Shown here: piece by piece, positions 33,070 to 45,169 of the stretch
How the letters are laid out: each line of letters starts with the position of its first letter
Numbering within the stretch: position 1 is the first letter of the stretch
Assembly: GCA_011009095.1 (NCBI GenBank)
Contig: VTPC01089958.1
Span: 250,204 to 314,203 of the forward strand
From: Ignelater luminosus
Taxonomy: Eukaryota > Arthropoda > Insecta > Coleoptera > Elateridae
Length of the DNA: 64,000 bases
Direction: 5' to 3'
Translations under genes and position numbers: made by a program
Notes under the pieces: generated by a model
The model's input: only the letters and a program-made list of their open reading frames with translations
The model's database searches: none
Told to the model about the DNA's origin: nothing

Positions 33070-33800
33070 TTCTTTGAAAGACGGTTGTTTTCATTATCAT
33101 CAGAAGAGATTTAATGTGAGATATCACCTGCATCGAAGTACAGTTCGTCCAAAATTTTTAAAACAGCTGATTGCTAATTGCACGCACAAGCGGAGAAGAT
33201 GCTCGTGCACGTCATGTATGTGTATAAGCAAACAAAACAGTGCCAATACCCAAGAAATGCTGGTAATAAATAAACACAATTTTGAAAGATTCAGCGAAGA
33301 ATTACACTATCGAACAAGAGCTGCTACAGACTGGCACTACAACTATCAACAAATCAAATATCCAAGCAAACAAAGCTCAAGAAGTACAGAGCTTTGATAC
33401 GCCCAGTGTTATCATATGAAGCAGAAGCAAGCACAATCGGGAAACATTTAAGAAAAAGTTCCTAGAAGAATATCACAGAGGTTCAATACAAAAAAATAGT
33501 ATTTGAGGACCCCGTTATACAACAGAAGTAAAGAACCAAACATAATTTCATTAGTGTGATAAAGGCAACAAGACTCATAATCAGAATGAACAAAACAATC
33601 TTTCTTAAAAGATTATTTAATGGGATCCTAGAAGGGAGGTAAGTTAGCCGACCACAGAGTAGATACATGCATGAACTAATAACAGACCTGGAAACAATGG
33701 TCGTTTAAGGATGGAGGACGAAAGCAACAAACAAAGGAGACTGGAGGGAGATTGTGAAGCAGGTCAAGGCTCAGAGAGGACTGTGCGCCTTGATCATATA
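33070..33800 (+). mobile_element. RTE-like non-LTR retrotransposon fossil, 3' end
   Basis: The plus strand in several frames reads the C-terminus of an RTE-like RT: LIRPVLSYEAEA (about 33390), HNFISVIKATRL (about 33540), MNKTIFLKRLFNGILEGR (about 33585-33640), MHELITDLETM (about 33670), then WRTKATNKGDWREIVKQVKA followed by QRGLCALI (about 33710-33800). These are the RPVL.YG.E.W thumb motif and the tail with R.RWM and N..DW......A. All upstream catalytic motifs are missing. Confidence 0.8.
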
Positions 33801-34595
33801 TTGAATAATTTGAAGCTGTCTGCTTGAGCTTTTCCATGCGAAAAGTTAATCTACTGTAATGAAGCAGTAGGAAACAGGCTTACTAAGACAAGTTCAAACT
33901 AATAATTTCCCAAATAATTGAAGAAGGATGTAAAAATGTGTAGTTAAGGTACTGCTGTAAAGACTAAGGGCCGAATTCCGGATTTATTAAAAAATCCATA
34001 TTTATAAAAACTAACCTAACTAATAAAATGTAAAGTCACTCTTGAAATATCATTTAGAGACACCTTGTGTATTTAGCTTGTCAGGGCCAAAATTAAATTT
34101 TGTAGCGCAGATTAAAGCGATACGGCTTGCTCAGTATCAGTAAAGATTTTAACTATCTTTGCAGCCAAACAAAAGACGAGACAGTTATTGAGTCTTTTAA
34201 ATTTAGGACTTGGAGAATACCATCAGACTTTCATGAAGGTTTTATTTTAAACAAAAAGCATGATCTATAAACAACATTCAAAGCTGCGCTACACTAACTA
34301 AACTGTTACATACCTTACATGCAGACTCAAACAATTACCAACTTTCTGCGACCCTCAAGCTGTACAAGACTTACAAAGCAGAACTCAATTCAAAAGATTC
34401 CACGGTTGCAATGATCGTTTTATGGAGTACGACCTTTGCACAGACTTTGCGTCTCTTCGTTTCTTCTCCTTACTTCCTACGTCACCATAGTCGGGAAAGT
34501 TCATAATACTGATTTCAAAGCCTATGGTCACCTAATCTGTAACGTGGAAACATGAACATGAAAGCGAGCGTTCTAAAGAATTTGCTGCAAGACGA
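33801..34595. other. Spacer between RTE fragments
   Basis: No gene or element recognised. It may hold the 3' untranslated remnants of the flanking RTE-like elements. Confidence 0.4.
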
Positions 34596-34599
34596 ACAT

Positions 34600-36130
34600 G
34601 TTACGGCCTGTATTTCACTTAGCAGTAAACTCTGTAGGTAATCTTCTTCTTTATCTGCCTTATCCGTTCGGGATGTTGGCGATCATCATGACGATGCGGA
34701 CTTTGCTTGCTGCACAGGGGAACAATTCTACTGAGGTAACTCTACACCATTGGCATAGATTTGCTAGCTACGAAATTATTCTTCTGCCAGGGTCTCTTTT
34801 TCCTTCAACCTTTCCCTGTATGATTTTTTGTAAAAGACGATATTTTTCTGTATTTCTCAGGGCGTCCCCAATGTATTCAAGCTTCCCTCTCTTAACTACC
34901 GTCATTACCTCAGGTTGGCATTTCATTCTTCGGAGTACTTTAATGTTAGTGATGTGATCAACCCAACAAATTCGGAGAATTCTACGAAATGCCCACATTT
35001 TAAAAGCTTTAATTCGGTCTTCAGTATTCTTCGACATGGCCCATCTTTTTACTCCGTACAAAAGCACGGAGAATACGTAGCTTTTCACTATCTTTTTCTT
35101 TTGTTCTAGACTCAGATTGGACAAGAAACGTTTTATGTTAATAAAGGTATCTCTGGCTTTTTCAATGCGGTTTTTAATCTTAGTGGAGTGATCCCAAGTC
35201 TCTGACATTACAGTACCTAGGTATACGAATTTCTTGACACGTTTATTTGTTTGGCCGTTAACCGTGAGATCATTTGTTTGTGTGGTGTTTTACTGACTAC
35301 CATGAATTTTGTCTTTTTAGAATTCAACTCTAGGTGGCAGTGTCCAGCAGCTGTTGGAGATCGCCAAAGGTATCGTATCGTCAGCGTAGCATATGTTATT
35401 GATCACTTTGCTATTTACCTCAATATCAATTGTAAGTCCTCTCAATGATCTCTAAAGATGTGTTCTATCTTGAGATTAAATAGTATAGGTGGCAGCACAC
35501 AGCCCTGCCTAACTCCCCGCTGTATCGCTACGGGTCGTGTGAGTTGATCGCCTTTTGTCCCCAGTACAAATTAGTAATAAAATTTGAAATAACTTCTGTA
35601 TTGTAAATCCTGTTGAAAAATGCCATTGGGAACAATTTTCTTCCATAACCTTTAGAAGTTCTACAGGGATTTCATTCGGGCCAAGAGATTTGTCACCATT
35701 AGCTGTTTTGATGGTATATTCAACTTCTGATTGCGTCATTTCGGGTCTTTCTGTTTCAGGGAAGCATTTCGTTTGCGGTCTTTCTGTGTCTTCAAGTAAC
35801 TTTTCAATATATTTTTGCCACACGTTGAGCTTTTTCTCTATTTCTGTCACTAGTTTGCCATCATTGGGCTTGTTGGTATCTGGCACTCGTTTTTTATATC
35901 TGCCAGTAGCTTCTTTAATCTTCTCGTGTACGTTAAACGTTAAGGTCTTTTATTTCTTTTGCTTACCTTATTTTCTTCCTAATTTTACGTTATATCTTGC
36001 TGTAATCCTCAGGATCTTTGTGTTTTACTAGTCGACGTTTTCCCATCAGGTCTATAACTTCTTGTCTCATCCACTGTTTATTACTCTTTTTTTGAAAGCG
36101 TGGTCGGGGAAAATCTGCTACGTCAAACGC
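34600..36130 (-). mobile_element. RTE-like non-LTR retrotransposon fossil, endonuclease-RT linker to C-terminus
   Basis: Reading from right to left: KKSNKQWMRQEVIDLMGKRR (about 36070) and FNVHKKIKEATGRYKKRVPD (about 35890-35930), then KLNVWQKYIEKLLEDTERPQ, SLGPNEIPVELLKVMEEN (about 35650-35700, RT fingers), GVRQGCVLPPILFNLKIEHI (about 35455-35520) and NICYADDTIPLA with the catalytic YADD (about 35370-35400). Next come KKFVYLGTVMSETWDHSTKI, then SVLLYGVKRWAMSK (about 35045-35080), MWAFRRILRICWVDHITNIK and GKLEYIGDALRNTEKYRLLQ. It ends in ELFPCAASKVRIVMMIANI near 34680. Indels and stops interrupt it, and the segment between the fingers and the palm is partly deleted. The endonuclease domain is absent. 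Confidence 0.9.
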
Positions 36131-36199
36131 CTTGGTATCTGTGTACCAAGGTACACTAAAACCCCATATCCATGATGCCGTTGTTTTTCTCCGTCGCGG

Positions 36200-37560
36200 G
36201 ACTGCGCTAGAATTACTTCGCGAGGGGGTTTGTTGGGATGTGCTCGATGTTATGCACCACCCCAGTTGTTGCCATTGTGTGTAGTTTGGTCTTTCTTCTT
36301 TTTTATTTTACTTTTCCCTTTGCCTTTTTTGTTCTTGTAGTTCGTCGCTTTTCTTATTATTAATCACATGCTGTATGAATCTTGCTAAATATTTCGTTCC
36401 AATTTGTCGCAGATTGCAGCATTACTGATATTAAGTTCTGCGGCGTTATATCTATTGCTATGTTCTGTTCGGTTGTTTGCCTTTCGTTTCCCCATTTATC
36501 ACATTCAAAAAATGTATGCTAGGCATCATCATCCTACAATTGTCCGTGTCTGTCTTCTTAAATTTTTTTAGGTACTTTTGAAAGCACTCATGCCCTGTGA
36601 ACGCTTGTGTCAGGTAGTAATTCATATTCCCCCACTTTCTTGTTAATCCACCTTTTTATTTCTAGCATTAATGTTTTTGTCCATTGGGAAGTTTTTGCAT
36701 GAATATCCTCTCTTCGCTGTCATTTTTCCATTATATATTTTATAGTGTTTTTATCTTCCCTTCTCTTTTTATATATTCTGCTTTTCTCCTCCGCTTGCAA
36801 GTCTATAGGCATAGTGCCTGCAAGCACTAGTACACCCTCTGTTCTACAGGCACTACATATTCGTAGTGCCTGTCTTCTTTGTATTGTGTCATCTTTTTTT
36901 GTATTTTTCTTTCTTAAGGCTTTAAGCACAGACGTTATTACTGCGGCTTGGGCCTCCCATGTTTAACATAAGTCTGCTAAGTGCTGTTGTTATGCTTTCG
37001 GCTTTTCTTATGGTATTTTTGATATGATGCGTCAACCTCATGTTGTGGTCAAAAGACATGCCCAAGTATTTTAATACTTTCGTGCTCCTTATCACCGTGT
37101 TCTTAATTTCTATCGTAATGTTTTTCAGCTTCCTCCTTGCCAGCAGTAGTACTGTTTCATGGCAAGTTGTAGTTTTTTCTCTCTTATCCGTTGCTTTATT
37201 TTGTTAATTGCATCTTCTACTTTTATTTGTAACAGTTCCGCTGTCTTGTCTCTAGCTATTACAGTAATGTCATCAGTTTACTCCTGAATTCGTACTCCTT
37301 CCGGTATCTCTAATCTTATGACTTCATCATAATAGATGTCATAAAATGGCTACCAGAACGGACCCTTGTGGGACACCACATGTTATTCGCATTTGCATTT
37401 CTTCATCTATCTGGAGTGTTCTGTCTTCAAAGTAACTCATTATGGTTTTTATAGTATAGGGTTCTATTTGTCTTTCTCTCATCTGTTCAATTATCTCTGC
37501 CTACGGACTGTGTTGAAAGCGTTCTTAATATCAAGAGTAACTAAAGCACAGTATTCCTCT
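36200..37560 (-). mobile_element. R1-clade non-LTR retrotransposon fossil, RT to 3' end
   Basis: Minus strand, right to left: EEYCALVTLDIKNAFNTV with the first RT catalytic Asp (about 37500-37560), SHKGPFW*PFYDIYYDEVIR (about 37310-37380), TDDITVIARDKTAEL (about 37240-37285), IRRQALRICSACRT-like wording with LVLAGTMPIDLQAEEKSRIY (about 36770-36880), and a cysteine-bearing tail (TFFECDKWGNERQT, about 36470-36520). The AQRR.ALR..SAYRT and AG..PI.LLAEE motifs are characteristic of R1/I-like C-termini. Stops and frameshifts are frequent. Sequence from about 36330 down to 36160 may be its 3' untranslated region. Confidence 0.8.
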
Positions 37561-37569
37561 TGCTTCTTA

Positions 37570-37850
37570 ACCTGTCGTTTTGCTTCTGTCTTTAAATGCT
37601 GTTCTTTTGCTTTGGATGTTACTCTCTTTATTTCTTCCCATTATTATTCTACTTTCATTTCTTGAAACTGGCCCTTCGTCATTTCTGAACGAAGGGTTTC
37701 CTGTATTTGAATTTTCGTGTCTGCATTTTTCAGTTTACTCAGATCATATCTCTGGTGGTTTAATTTTTTTTTGAGATTTCCCAAGTTTAATACAAACTGA
37801 ACAGACAAATGGGTTATGGTCACAACGGACATCCAGGCAAAACTCAGTGA
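37570..37850 (-). mobile_element. RTE-like endonuclease-end fragment
   Basis: A 62-codon minus-strand frame (VVTITHLSVQFVLNLGNLKK then KLNHQRYDLSKLKNADTKIQ) resembles the end of an RTE-type endonuclease domain (SDH.LV....K.KL followed by RYD..KL), with the Ser-Asp-His motif lost. It is joined directly to the R1-clade fragment, so the two come from different insertions. Confidence 0.55.
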
Positions 37851-39074
37851 GAATGGATAAGTTGATGTTTTTCACATGATTTTTGAAATGTTATTAAAAC
37901 AGGATGCTTCAATTAATAAATTACAGTTACAGAAGTATGACTCAGTACACCTACAGTTGTGTGAAAGCTTTTCTATCAGTTTCTAGTTTTTAAGTAAAAA
38001 TCAGCCTGTATTTGATAGCAAATAAATGTGATTTGCTATGAAAAATGTGCACAATATATTGTTACAGAAGAAATAGTTAGAAAGAAAGCATAACAATATG
38101 ATATTGACTGAAAACGACATTAAATATTGATTTGTTTCACCTGCTATGTGCTGTGATATAAATGTATCGTGCAATGTAAATTATAAATTTATTTTAAAAT
38201 GTACAACAATGATTAAAATAAGAAAGAAGACAAACCAAGTCTAAATTGCTACAATTCCATTTTAACTAATGGGACAAGGTTAAAAATTTTTGTTACGTGA
38301 AAGCCTGACCACTGAAAAAAGCCTTTTGGTTTTAACATGGCAGTTCGTAATCGATCATGGGTGTCAAACGAGAATTTGAATGTTTTTAGTTTCTGCTTTC
38401 ATTGTTCGCTATAAATTGGAACAGGCCATTGTTGTCTCAATTTAGGAATTATTTCTATACAATTTTGTTTTATCTGATTCCAGTATCAATAAAACTTATT
38501 TTAAAAAAGAAGGAAAAAAGGTGACGTCACGATTGACTCCACCTACAAATTATTAAAAATTAATCGCATTAATTATGGAGGTAGCTTTCTGTGCTGTATG
38601 CAGTGGATGTGTTTTCAAAATAGGGTTGTTCCCATGTGTTTGTCAATCAGATCTATTGATTTCCTATCATAAAGATACTATATTAAGAACGAAATTTGTT
38701 CAATGTTTAAAACAAAACTGGATTTATCTTTGTTTTACTTATATTACTTGTAATCTAAGTTTAGAACGGTAGAACTGATTTAATTGGATTTCATTAGAAG
38801 ACAAATTTATAACAAAGCAAAAAAGATGCTCTAGTTACTACTAACAAGCTAATTTATGCAGATGATTGCTGTTTAATTAAATTATCACCCTTCACTATTT
38901 AAAACGTAACCATTCTCGAAGGCATAAACATTTGCAACATAAACCGCTCAAGTTAATGAGAAATATATCATCATCTTTTATAAAGTTTTATTATAATTCC
39001 CGGCTTATATGTAGTGTGTAGGAATTTCGTAGCATAATTTTCGATCATTAATCATTTTAATTTGACGTTTCCAG
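37851..39074 (+). other. End of PDE11 intron 1
   Basis: AT-rich sequence with no recognised element, ending in the acceptor TTTGACGTTTCCAG at 39061-39074. Confidence 0.6.
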
Positions 39075-39384
39075 CTGATCAAGTATCCGAGTTCTTGCGT
39101 TCGCATCCGGATTTCCTTGAACGTTACGTTATGGAAGAAGTTGAATTGGAACAATTGGAACGATGGATAATAAGGAGATCGCAAAGACTGAAGAAAAAAC
39201 CCGAAGCCGCGGCTAAGAACGGTAGAAAAACGAGCCTATCCAGGTGGAAATTCTGTGTGCACGCTGATAAGCGACAGATGCTGCAGGATCTCACGCATAG
39301 TTTGCAACTAAAACCCACCAAGGATCACGTCCTATGGGAACTCGCCAACTGTATCTGTTCTGCTGTTAATGCAGATGGCTTTAG
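39075..39384 (+). CDS. Pde11: PDE11-type cyclic-nucleotide phosphodiesterase, exon with N-terminal motif and start of GAF-A
   Basis: The exon lies between a TTTCCAG acceptor and a GTGAGT donor at 39385. It reads DQVSEFLRSHPDFLERYVME, then ELEQLERWIIRRSQR, the helical motif at the start of PDE5/6/11 proteins. A basic stretch (KKKPEAAAKNGRKTSLSRWK) follows, containing RKTS, a possible protein kinase A site. Next is KRQMLQDLTHSLQLKPTKDH, then VLWELANCICSAVNADGF, the first helix and strand of the GAF-A cyclic-nucleotide-binding domain. The last two bases (AG) pair with the A of the exon at 57987 to make Arg. PDE11 enzymes hydrolyse cGMP and cAMP in the cytosol, and GAF domains regulate dimerisation and activity (family knowledge). 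Codon use is even and there is no stop, unlike all surrounding reading frames. PDE5 or PDE6 orthology is less likely but possible. Confidence 0.93.
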
Positions 39385-39984
39385 GTGAGTGTAATTAACT
39401 GACTGAAAGTATAAAAAGTGTTTTTCTGTCTTGCTTTTCTTGATCCGCCGCTTTGTTTTTAAAATAAACTTCACAACTTTTGTACGCTAATAAAATATTT
39501 ATTTTTAAATTCGTTTGATGGAGGAAATTAAAGAATTAATTTGTTGTACAATTCCTAATTTATAAGTTAATTTTAGATGTATTTGACTGCATTTATTTAA
39601 CATGTACTACAGTTCGTAATTGATTTATTTCAATGCTTCAAAAGGAATTTTTAAATTGCCTTCATTTAAGCCGTCAGCAGATATTTAATCGAGTTGGGTT
39701 TATGCATATACAGACTTCAGTTTAGATCGTTTATCAAGAAACGTGAAGTCTTGGAAGATAAATAAATTTTTACAGTCTGCTACTTTACGCCCAATTTGAC
39801 AAAAAAATTGTTTTCGTAGGATGTATAATTTTTAGGCAAAATTAATTTTCCGAAATGTGCACAATTAAAATTCATGTTTCAATTTCAAATTCTAATTTCG
39901 AGCTCTTTCCGGTTGTTTTTATTTTTGGGATGGCCTGAATTGCAAATTGTTTATTAAGAGATTTACTCATATCTTCATCTAGTA
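39385..39984 (+). other. Start of PDE11 intron 2
   Basis: Intron 2 spans 39385-57986, about 18.6 kb. Its first 600 bp show no recognised element. Confidence 0.6.
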
Positions 39985-40865
39985 CAGTTTTTCTCGATAT
40001 CTCTGATTACGCGTTCTCTAACTTTGTATCTTTCGATGGATGGACTTCTGAGACCCAATAATTTAGCTTCATTTCTTCATCTAGTGCAGTTTTTCTTCAT
40101 GTGTCTGCTTACGTGTTCTCTAATTTTGTGTCTTTCGATTAATGGACTTCTGAGACCCAATAATTTAGCTTCATTTCTTCATCTAGTGCAGTTTTTCTCC
40201 ATGTTTCTGCTTACTTGTTCTCTAATTTTGTGTCTTTCGATTAATGGACTTCTGAGACCCAATAATTTAGCTTCATTTTTTTCATCTAGTGCAGTTTTTC
40301 TTCGTGTTTCTGCTTATGTGTTCTCCAATTTTGTATCTTTCGATGGATGGACTTCTGAGATCCAATAATTTAGCTTCATTTCTTCATCTAGTGCAGTTTT
40401 TCTTCGTATTTCTGCTTACGTGTTCTCTAATTTTGTATCTTTAGATGGATGGACTTCTGAGACNNNNNNNNNNNNNNNNNNNNNNNNNNNNNNNNNNNNN
40501 NNNNNNNNNNNNNNNNNNNNNNNNNNNNNNNNNNNNNNNNNNNNNNNNNNNNNNNNNNNNNNNNNNNNNNNNNNNNNNNNNNNNNNNNNNNNNNNNNNNN
40601 NNNNNNNNNNNNNNNNNNNNNNNNNNNNNNNNNNNNNNNNNNNNNNNNNNNNNNNNNNNNNNNNNNNNNNNNNNNNNNNNNNNNNNNNNNNNNNNNNNNN
40701 NNNNNNNNNNNNNNNNNNNNNNNNNNNNNNNNNNNNNNNNNNNNNNNTTTGTATCTTTCGATGGATGGACTTCTGAGACCCAATAATTTAGCTTCACTTC
40801 TTTATCTAGTGCAGTTTTTCTTCGTGTTTCTGCTTACGTGTTTTCTAATTTTGCATCTTGCGATG
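39985..40865 (+). repeat. Minisatellite with a 102-bp unit
   Basis: The phrase GGACTTCTGAGACCCAATAA, followed by TTTAGCTTCATTTCTTCATC, recurs near 40044, 40144, 40246, 40349, 40451 and, after the gap, 40767, at about 102-bp steps. Units differ at a few positions (GATGGATGG or GATTAATGG; TCTCCATG, TCTTCGTG or TCTTCATG). Because 102 is divisible by three, an open frame repeats every 34 codons (LLRPNNLASFLHLVQFF). I see no start, splice or family support for it as a protein. Confidence 0.9.
40464..40747. other. Assembly gap inside the 102-bp array, 284 Ns
   Basis: The gap interrupts the minisatellite. 284 bp would hold about 2.8 units, so true unit number is unknown. Confidence 0.98.
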
Positions 40866-41265
40866 CTTCAAAACTGAGAATGATAAATGAAGATATTTAT
40901 TATCATTGGCTTACTCTTTGACCAAACGTTTTTTGACAATTAATCAAATATTTGAGAGTAATCACAGCAAAAACGAAGGAAAATGTATTTACGTACACCG
41001 GAACTACGGTCCAAGGGGGTTGCAATGGAATCAATAGTATTTAAACTAATTACTTAGGTCACAGAAGAAAAAAACCTTCAAATTATTTTAGATAAGACAA
41101 GTAACAAAAAAAACATTTTAAAGAATCCTCGTAGAATTTACACAGAATTTTGGAATATTTGCAGTTCTGTGTTAAATCAGTTTGTGGACAAAATTGCGAT
41201 GTTCTATAGATTAATGTTAGCTTTCTTACTAATCCAAAAATAAAATTAATTAAATTATTTAGGCA
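40866..41265. other. Intron spacer
   Basis: AT-rich, nothing recognised. Confidence 0.5.
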
Positions 41266-43240
41266 GGCAGTGACCGAACAGGAAAAGGGGCATCATCAGG
41301 AAGTGAATAAAGCGATGGCAATAAAAGAAGAAGGGTTGAAGATGCAAATGATCCATTTAGTCGCATCAAAATGGTTAAACAATACCACAGAAAATCGATA
41401 AAAAATAACAGTGATAAGGACCTAAAGGACATGATAGAATGGTAATGGGAAAAAAGATGAACTGTTACAATAAATTAAAGAGATTGGACGAGAACAAAAA
41501 TAATACAAAGAGAAACTAAAAACAATCAAACAACAGAATCAAAATCTGAAAAAAGAAATAGCGAATTTATACGTAAAGATAGAAAATCTAGAAAACGACA
41601 AAAAGAGAAAAAACTTAATAATACAAAGACTAGATTTAGAGCAGATTTCATACAAAAACTTAAAAGAAGTCGAACATTTCATAGAAAAGAGTGTAAACGT
41701 AAAAGTCGCATTGAATAGCACTAAGATACTGAAGAATAAAGAGAACTCAAGGAAAAAATATTTATTGACGCAGATCTAATAAAAAAAGAACTGGAAGTAC
41801 AGAAGTATATACTAAAACAAAAAAATGAAGGAAGAAAAGAAAAATGGAAATCAAGCTGAGATGGGATACAAGAAATTAATCGTGAATGACATTGAGTATA
41901 AATGCAAAAACCGATAATAAATGAAAACGTAGAGGATCACTTGAAGACGAATAAGGCAAAGAAAAAGGTTATGAGTGGTAAAGAAAGGGCAAAACAAAAT
42001 ACGGTTATATAGAAAATTGGGATATGGACCATAAGGGGGTTAAAGGGTAAAGAAGAAGAATTAATTGATGAGTTTGAAAATTCTAACGTGGATTTGTCGT
42101 TATTGACGGAAGTCAAGATGAAGGAAAGCGGACTCAAGGTAATGCAAAATGGGCATGACTTATTTCACAGTGGGATGGAGAAGCATATTAGAGGTCAAGC
42201 TGGAATGGGGTGTATAGTGAAAGAAAAGCGTATGGAAAGCATTAATGGCTGTGAATTTGTGAATGAAAGGATTATGATTGTGGTGTATAAAATAAGTAAA
42301 AGCGAAATAGCTACAGTTTTAGTAATGTAAGGCCCTAACGAAACAGACAGAAAGAACGACAGGGACTACTTTTGGCACAGTTTGCACAGCCAAGTGGATA
42401 AAAAGCAAAGAATACTAGTGATTTGAGGGAATCTAAACGGATGAGTGGGAAATGATGAGATGAGGACAATCAAATGCATAAATACAGGGAAATGGCACTG
42501 AGTTCGAATAGGCAAAAGATAATTGTGGCAAATACCTTTTCTCAACATAGAGATATCCATAAATACACAAGAGTGGTTGAAAGCAAGAAAGAAAAATCCG
42601 CAATAGATCTTTTGTTAATGAAGAAAACAGAGAAGAAAAGAAGGTTGATAAAATAGAGTCCTTGAGCATCAGAAGCTACAAGTCAAATGATGTAGAATGC
42701 CGGCAAAGGTATCAAGCAGAAATTGAACGAGGACTCGAAGCAATAAAGTGGGGTCTAAGGTCAGGGGATGTAGAGGCAACGTGGGAAAATTTGAAATAGG
42801 TAATTTTGGAGGCAGGCGGCAAGAAAGAGTTGCGCCACCTTTAGAAAAACGAACAAAAGAAAGCAAACCTCATGGTGGAACGATGAAGTGACAAGGGAGA
42901 TCAAAATTAAGAAGAAGATTACAATGCATATAAGAACCAAAGGAAAAAAGTAAAAGTGGTAGTTCAAACGCATGGAAATGAATTAGAAAAAGTAAGTGAA
43001 GGGAAGGGAAAAAGTTGTTTAGAATCCTAAAAACATCAGGAAAGAAAAAAGTGTGGATACGCATTGTGTAAAAGATAAACATGGAAACCTCCTAAAGTCC
43101 AATGAAGAAATTAAAAAAAGATGAAAAGAATACTTCTGCGAAGTACGAGAAGGAACAGACGAAGTGGAAAGAAATATCTAATACCGCAGTGATAATAAAG
43201 AATGGTATAACAGTGACTGTTTTTTCCAAGTGGACGGCGA
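41266..43240 (+). mobile_element. RTE-like non-LTR retrotransposon fossil: ORF1 coiled coil, endonuclease, linker
   Basis: Plus strand, in order: a Lys/Glu-rich coiled-coil ORF1 remnant (LKTIKQQNQNLKKEIANLYV, KRKNLIIQRLDLEQISYKNL; about 41515-41715), then an endonuclease domain starting near 42020 with LKGKEEELIDEFENSNVDLS, LLTEVKMKESGLK, AGMGCIVKEKRMES, CEFVNERIMIVVYKI, a YGPNE-like step at about 42330 and ILVI*GNLNGRVGN-like wording near 42415. The linker follows (SWWND-like at 42870, KDKHGNLLKSNEEIKKRWKE then YFCEVREGTDEVERN at about 43070-43180). Frameshifts and stops are many. It stops abruptly near 43240. Confidence 0.8.
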
Positions 43241-44209
43241 TAAGATTGGCTAGTTGTTGGGATGAGTGATAAGTTGATGTTTGTTATTAGATGAATAATT
43301 ATTACTTGATTACGTGCAAATCGATCTTTCTGAAGTTCGTGCTTTGATTAATGACTGAGACTGAGTATGCGACGTCGAAAACTATGGCAGAAGGGAACTT
43401 TAGTGGCCGTAAACTCATTAGCCTCAGAAAACGTTGGTTGAGCGAATCAACCTTTTTCCCGAGCATGAACGCGCTGGAATTAAGGGGAGATTCCAACAGA
43501 AGCCTGTCTGTTTCTGTACACAGGTTGCCTCCAATGAAAAAACAGAACCATCAAGATCGCCAGACATATGCGCATCACAAAGAACTGTGACTCTAAAAGT
43601 TCTTTTGCACATATAAGATTTACTAAAACAAAAACTGCACCAGTCTTCCAAGACATACTATTTGAATATTACCCGAGAGATGATAAAAATAAAAAATTAT
43701 CCATGCAATTTACAGACGATATCTTCGATTCTAATAATTTTCAGACTGGAAATTGCATTAATCTAAGTAAATCACTTTGAATTGAAACAAGATTAAACTC
43801 CAGTCGAAAGCTCAACAGATTTAAACTAATGTAGACTAATAAATTCTTATAGTTTCTCAAATTGTTTGTATGGGAAACGAATATCCGTGTTTTTCCAGGT
43901 CCGCTTTGGAGGCAGTTATCTTGAACACGAATCAAAAGAAATTTCGAGTAAAGAATTTGTCTGTATGAAGTACATCAACACTGAACAGATCGTATGGATG
44001 CTTCCCAAATTCAACTACGTATGTCGAGCTGCCTGTTGTGGCTTTTTTCATAAGACTCATTTTACCCAACTTGATTCTGCTGATAATACCAAAAATAAAA
44101 TTTGAAAAATCGTTTTGAAATTAAAATCATTGAACTTATGCATAAATAGAGAACTCCTAACTAGATACTCGAAGGTGTTAAGGTACTCTTTATTTATTCA
44201 TAAATAAGT
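43241..44209. other. Unassigned insert between RTE-like fragments
   Basis: Several short open frames on both strands (43351-43590, 43424-43651, 43866-44105) match no family I recognise. Position suggests inserted or leftover element sequence. Confidence 0.35.
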
Positions 44210-45150
44210 CTTTTCCCAGTTTTCTTGTTTTTTTCATCTTTCTTTCGCTCCAGCTCAGTCCTTTTTTCTTCAGGAATTTCACCACCACGTTATCCTACGT
44301 TTCTCATGGCCTACCTCGTCTCCGTTTCTTGGTACTTCTCGTCTCACATATTTTTTTTTATTTGTCTACTACTAAATGACTAAACATTTTTAAGTGCTGC
44401 CTTTCTATGGTTTCCAGAACTGGTTTCGTTTAAAATTCTTCTCGTACGGTTTTGTTTCGGATCCGATCTCTTTTAGTAATATTCTTGACAGCCCTTAGGT
44501 AGTTCATCTCAATTGCCTGAAGTTTACTTTTTTGCCCGTTTGTCAGCATCCAACTTTCATTGCCATATGCTAGAATTGCTTTAAATTTTGTGTTCAATAT
44601 TATAATTTTAGTTTTCCTGGATATTTTTTTCTTCCTAATAAATGCATTGTTAAGTGAGTCATACAGTTTTGTAGCAGCCCCTATTTTTTCGGTTGCCATC
44701 TTGCTGAATTATGACTCCCAAATACTTAAACGTGTCTGTCTGCTCTATATCTTTTGAATTCACTTTAAGTGATAATTGATAAATTTCTTTTTTCTAAGAC
44801 CAACATTTTTGTCTTCTTGATATTAATTTTTAGGTTTTTTTGTCTCATGACTTTAATTCATGTGTTTAGACTATCTTGTAGTTCCTTTACGTTTCTATCA
44901 AATATTGCTAGATCGTCTGCGAAGGCACATTCAGTGATCGACACCATTTCTAGATTTCTGTAGCTCACTTGCAGTTTCTTCAATTTGTTTTTTATTTCCT
45001 TCATTATCTTGTCAAGAGTCACATTAAATAGTATTGGGCTTAACACTGCGCTTTGTCTTGAACCTTTTGTTGTTTTAAACACTTCTGATTTGGCATCTCC
45101 CGTTCGTGCATAGCTTCTGGTTTTGTTATAAAGTCGAGTCAAAAACATGT
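44210..45150 (-). mobile_element. RTE-like non-LTR retrotransposon fossil, RT palm to C-terminus
   Basis: Minus strand, right to left: MFLTRLYNKTRSYARTGDAK, GSRQSAVLSPILFNVTLDKI (about 45010-45060), ITECAFADDLAIFDRNVKEL with the catalytic FADD (about 44885-44945), KYLGVIIQ-like wording near 44720, and EKIGAATKLYDSLNNAFIRK (about 44640-44695). Then come KFKAILAYGNESWMLTNGQK and SKLQAIEMNYLRAVKNITKR followed by DRIRNKTVREE (about 44435-44590). This is a clear RTE-type palm, thumb and tail. The G(V)RQ(GC)VLSP motif is altered to SRQSAVLSP. Orientation is opposite to the fragments on both sides. Confidence 0.88.
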
Positions 45151-45169
45151 ACGTTGAGGTAGGTGAGAC

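Noticed and set aside
38830..38960. YADDCCLI reading on the plus strand, resembling an RT catalytic box
   Set aside because: The surrounding residues do not extend into recognisable RT motifs in any frame; a single short box can arise by chance.
39985..40865. CRISPR-like array
   Set aside because: Units are 102 bp repeats without variable spacers, and the genome is eukaryotic.
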